Assembly (NCBI GenBank): GCA_031281115.1
Contig: JAITFV010000025.1
Location: forward strand, 1-6,464
Direction of reading: 5' to 3'
DNA: 6,464 nt
From: Oscillospiraceae bacterium
Lineage (GTDB): Bacteria; Bacillota; Clostridia; Oscillospirales; Ruminococcaceae
Within the stretch, counting starts at the first letter, position 1; every line of letters begins with the position of its first letter. The notes below the pieces were generated by a model, which was not told where the DNA came from, made no database searches, and was given only the letters and a program-made list of their open reading frames with translations. Below are positions 5,178 through 6,464 of this stretch, piece after piece. Both the position numbers and the translations under genes were made by a program.

Positions 5178-5750
5178 ATGGAAAAGCAAGAAAAGAAATA
5201 CGCAACAATTTTAGCTGACCCACCGTGGGACATCGAACAGAAGGGCGAACGAGGTGCATCGAGACATTATAAACTTATGAATTTAGAACGAATCAAAGCT
5301 ATGCCGATTGCGGATTTAATGAAAGAAAACGGTCATATTTGGCTGTGGGTTACTAATGCCACACTTGAACACGGATTTGAGATTTTACGCGCATGGGGTG
5401 CGGTTCCGCGAAGCGTGTTTACATGGGTTAAATCACGCATGGGATTAGGTGTTTATCTGCGTAATGCCACGGAACACGTTATTCTCGGTACTCGCGGTAA
5501 AGCACCGATTCAATTTAAAGCGCAGATGAACTGGGGCTTCTTCCCGTTGCAAAACCACAGCCATAAACCGGAAGAATTTCATAAAATCGTGGAGCGCTGC
5601 TCCCCCGGACCCTATCTTGAATTATTCGCCCGGAGATGGCAACCCGATTGGGATATATGGGGTTTAGAAGCCCCTAATGGCTCCGACATCGACATCCCCG
5701 GCTACCCCGTACCAAATTCCCCCGCAACACCAAACGTTAAAAAAATTTAA
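5178..5750 (+). CDS. MT-A70 family adenine-N6 methyltransferase (orphan DNA methyltransferase)
   Basis: The protein has 190 aa; AGGAG at 5170-5174 lies 3 nt before the ATG and no other start precedes the catalytic motif. The signature DPPW is at residues 14-17, in ILADPPWDIE. Other family blocks are HYKLMNLERIKAMPI (30-44), HIWLWVTNATLEHGFEILRAWG (53-74, an MT-A70 hallmark helix-strand region), the ATEHVILGTRGK segment (97-108), NHSHKPEEFHKIVERCSPGPY (126-146) and LELFARRWQPDWDIWG (147-162), which contributes to S-adenosylmethionine binding. Length and motif order are those of the small bacterial and phage MT-A70 enzymes. They methylate adenine N6 in DNA, and no restriction endonuclease gene is visible nearby. 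The target sequence is unknown. Such orphan enzymes are common on plasmids, integrative elements and phages, where they may evade host restriction. The short Pro-rich C-terminus beyond residue 163 is variable. Confidence 0.92.
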   Translation: MEKQEKKYATILADPPWDIEQKGERGASRHYKLMNLERIKAMPIADLMKENGHIWLWVTNATLEHGFEILRAWGAVPRSVFTWVKSRMGLGVYLRNATEHVILGTRGKAPIQFKAQMNWGFFPLQNHSHKPEEFHKIVERCSPGPYLELFARRWQPDWDIWGLEAPNGSDIDIPGYPVPNSPATPNVKKI

Positions 5751-5773
5751 AAAACTGAAAGGAATTGATATGT

Positions 5774-5941
5774 ATGAAAGATTTAGAAACATTGCTGTTG
5801 ATGATGAGTCGCGACAAAGGTCCGAGTTTGGGAGCATGGATAAGTTCGGCAGCAGTCCTACTCTTTTTAGGAATCGGATTCTTAATCGTTGCTGCAATCA
5901 CCGGCGATGTTATAAGTTTTTCAAGAGTTTGGCGCGTGTAA
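5774..5941 (+). CDS. Small hydrophobic membrane protein (55 aa), function unknown
   Basis: The ATG at 5774 follows AAAGGA (5758-5763) by 10 nt and lies 23 nt after the methyltransferase stop codon. The product begins MKDLETLLLMMSRDKGPSLG, then has one transmembrane segment (about 21-43, with AAVLLFLGIGFLIVAAI) and a short basic tail ending SRVWRV. A competing ATG four bases upstream (5770) opens another frame of 71 codons. That product is rich in Arg, Cys and Phe with no recognisable order, so the hydrophobic frame is preferred. The spacing suggests co-transcription with the methyltransferase. No family is recognised. Confidence 0.55.
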   Translation: MKDLETLLLMMSRDKGPSLGAWISSAAVLLFLGIGFLIVAAITGDVISFSRVWRV

Positions 5942-6025
5942 GCGACCGGAATCACGGAAAGCTAATCCAAAGTTCAAAGTAAGCTACGCCTTAATTATCA
6001 ACTGTTTAATTAGGAAAGGTAACGA

Positions 6026-6464
6026 ATGAAAGAGAATTTTGAACAAGATGCAGATAATGACCGGGAAGATGAAGTTTCAAAAAATGAATACAATGAGTCC
6101 GAAGCTATAAAAAGGGCGACCATAAGATGGGCAGAGACGTTTAATGCCATTCCGCAAGAAATACTCATAAAACTCCATGCTTCCGGCGATGACGTTGTTG
6201 AAGTTACGCCGCCCAAAGAATATGAATACGATACTTTTCTACCAATGTGGGGTTGGATGTGGAGTTTCGGTAACATGATTGACGAAAGATGGCTTCAAGA
6301 CCCGAAGAATTTGAAAGCTATGGCAGATTGCGGTTTCCGAATATACGAACAAGAGGATTATGGCTATGTTTTCGGCATTGACGGCATGGGATATGACTTT
6401 TATGAAGCCCACTGGATTCCGCTTTACAAAGCGCGCGGATTAAGATGGCATTGCTTTAGCTCTA
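6026..6464 (+). CDS. Conserved hypothetical protein of Firmicute mobile elements, N-terminal part (cut by window edge)
   Basis: The ATG at 6026 has AGGAAAGG (6012-6019) 6 nt upstream, and the frame stays open to the end of the window (146 codons). Residues 1-30 are acidic and probably flexible. The folded part starts near RATIRWAETFNAIPQEIL (30-47). It then has FLPMWGWMWSFGNMIDERWL (71-90), CGFRIYEQEDYGYVFGIDG (102-120) and GYDFYEAHWIPLYKARGLRWH (122-142). This aromatic-rich block, from MWG to KARGL, is one I recall from hypothetical proteins on clostridial conjugative elements and plasmids, with no assigned function. No signal peptide or membrane segment is visible, so it should be cytoplasmic. 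It follows the methyltransferase and small membrane protein by 84 nt and may belong to the same transcript. Confidence 0.8.
   Translation, partial: MKENFEQDADNDREDEVSKNEYNESEAIKRATIRWAETFNAIPQEILIKLHASGDDVVEVTPPKEYEYDTFLPMWGWMWSFGNMIDERWLQDPKNLKAMADCGFRIYEQEDYGYVFGIDGMGYDFYEAHWIPLYKARGLRWHCFSS

Noticed and set aside
5677..5982. 101-aa + strand frame overlapping the methyltransferase end and the 55-aa gene
   Set aside because: It has an Arg/Cys/Phe/Pro-rich composition without recognisable structure, overlaps two better-supported frames, and its internal ATG 5770 competes with the hydrophobic 5774 frame.
5942..6025. AT-rich near-palindrome TTAATTA...TTTAATTA before the 6026 gene
   Set aside because: The arms do not pair cleanly and the sequence is mostly A/T, so chance is a sufficient explanation.

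Overview
The window looks like accessory DNA from a low- to mid-GC Gram-positive bacterium, most plausibly a gut or rumen Clostridia-type Firmicute. This rests on strong AGGAGG-type ribosome binding sites, a short-spaced operon with a lipobox protein, and a consensus sigma-A promoter. All credible genes are on the + strand. No 16S rRNA, tRNA or other taxonomic marker is present, so the host is an inference.

Left part (1-2470): the 3' end of an AMP-forming adenylate ligase (1-567) is followed at short spacing by two membrane proteins of unknown function (591-1145 and 1164-1346). Next comes a lipoprotein (1367-2440) whose C-terminal two thirds resembles the extracytoplasmic P1 domain of the protein-export factor SecD, with none of SecD's membrane segments. 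A weak AT-rich terminator-like hairpin closes this block. Between it and the next unit lies a short, probably broken gene (2496-2730).

Central part (2759-3492): this is the most interesting unit. A perfect TTGACA-17-TATAAT promoter is followed by two direct repeats of a 51-nt unit, a 9-bp hairpin with a GCGA tetraloop, and a 171-aa ORF that resembles the ToxN/AbiQ/CptN endoribonuclease toxins. The layout and protein point to a type III (RNA antitoxin, protein toxin) toxin-antitoxin locus of CptIN type. Each repeat can fold as an H-type pseudoknot, and every base that differs between the copies lies outside the predicted stems.

Right part (3493-4969): a small secreted or membrane-anchored protein begins 6 nt after a TATAAT box, so it may be translated from a leaderless mRNA. 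It overlaps by 23 nt the start of a 377-aa Ala/Lys-rich single-pass membrane protein. That protein resembles, from memory, large membrane proteins of Saccharibacteria-type secretion loci. It appears to end early, next to a strong inverted repeat. This segment is visibly more GC-rich than the toxin and lipoprotein regions.

Last part (4970-6464): about 200 bp of AT-rich intergenic DNA leads to an MT-A70-family adenine methyltransferase (5178-5750), a 55-aa hydrophobic protein (5774-5941) and the start of a conserved hypothetical protein of Firmicute mobile elements (6026 to the window edge). An orphan methyltransferase, a toxin-antitoxin locus, gene fragments and uneven composition together suggest a mosaic plasmid, integrative element or prophage-like island rather than core chromosome.
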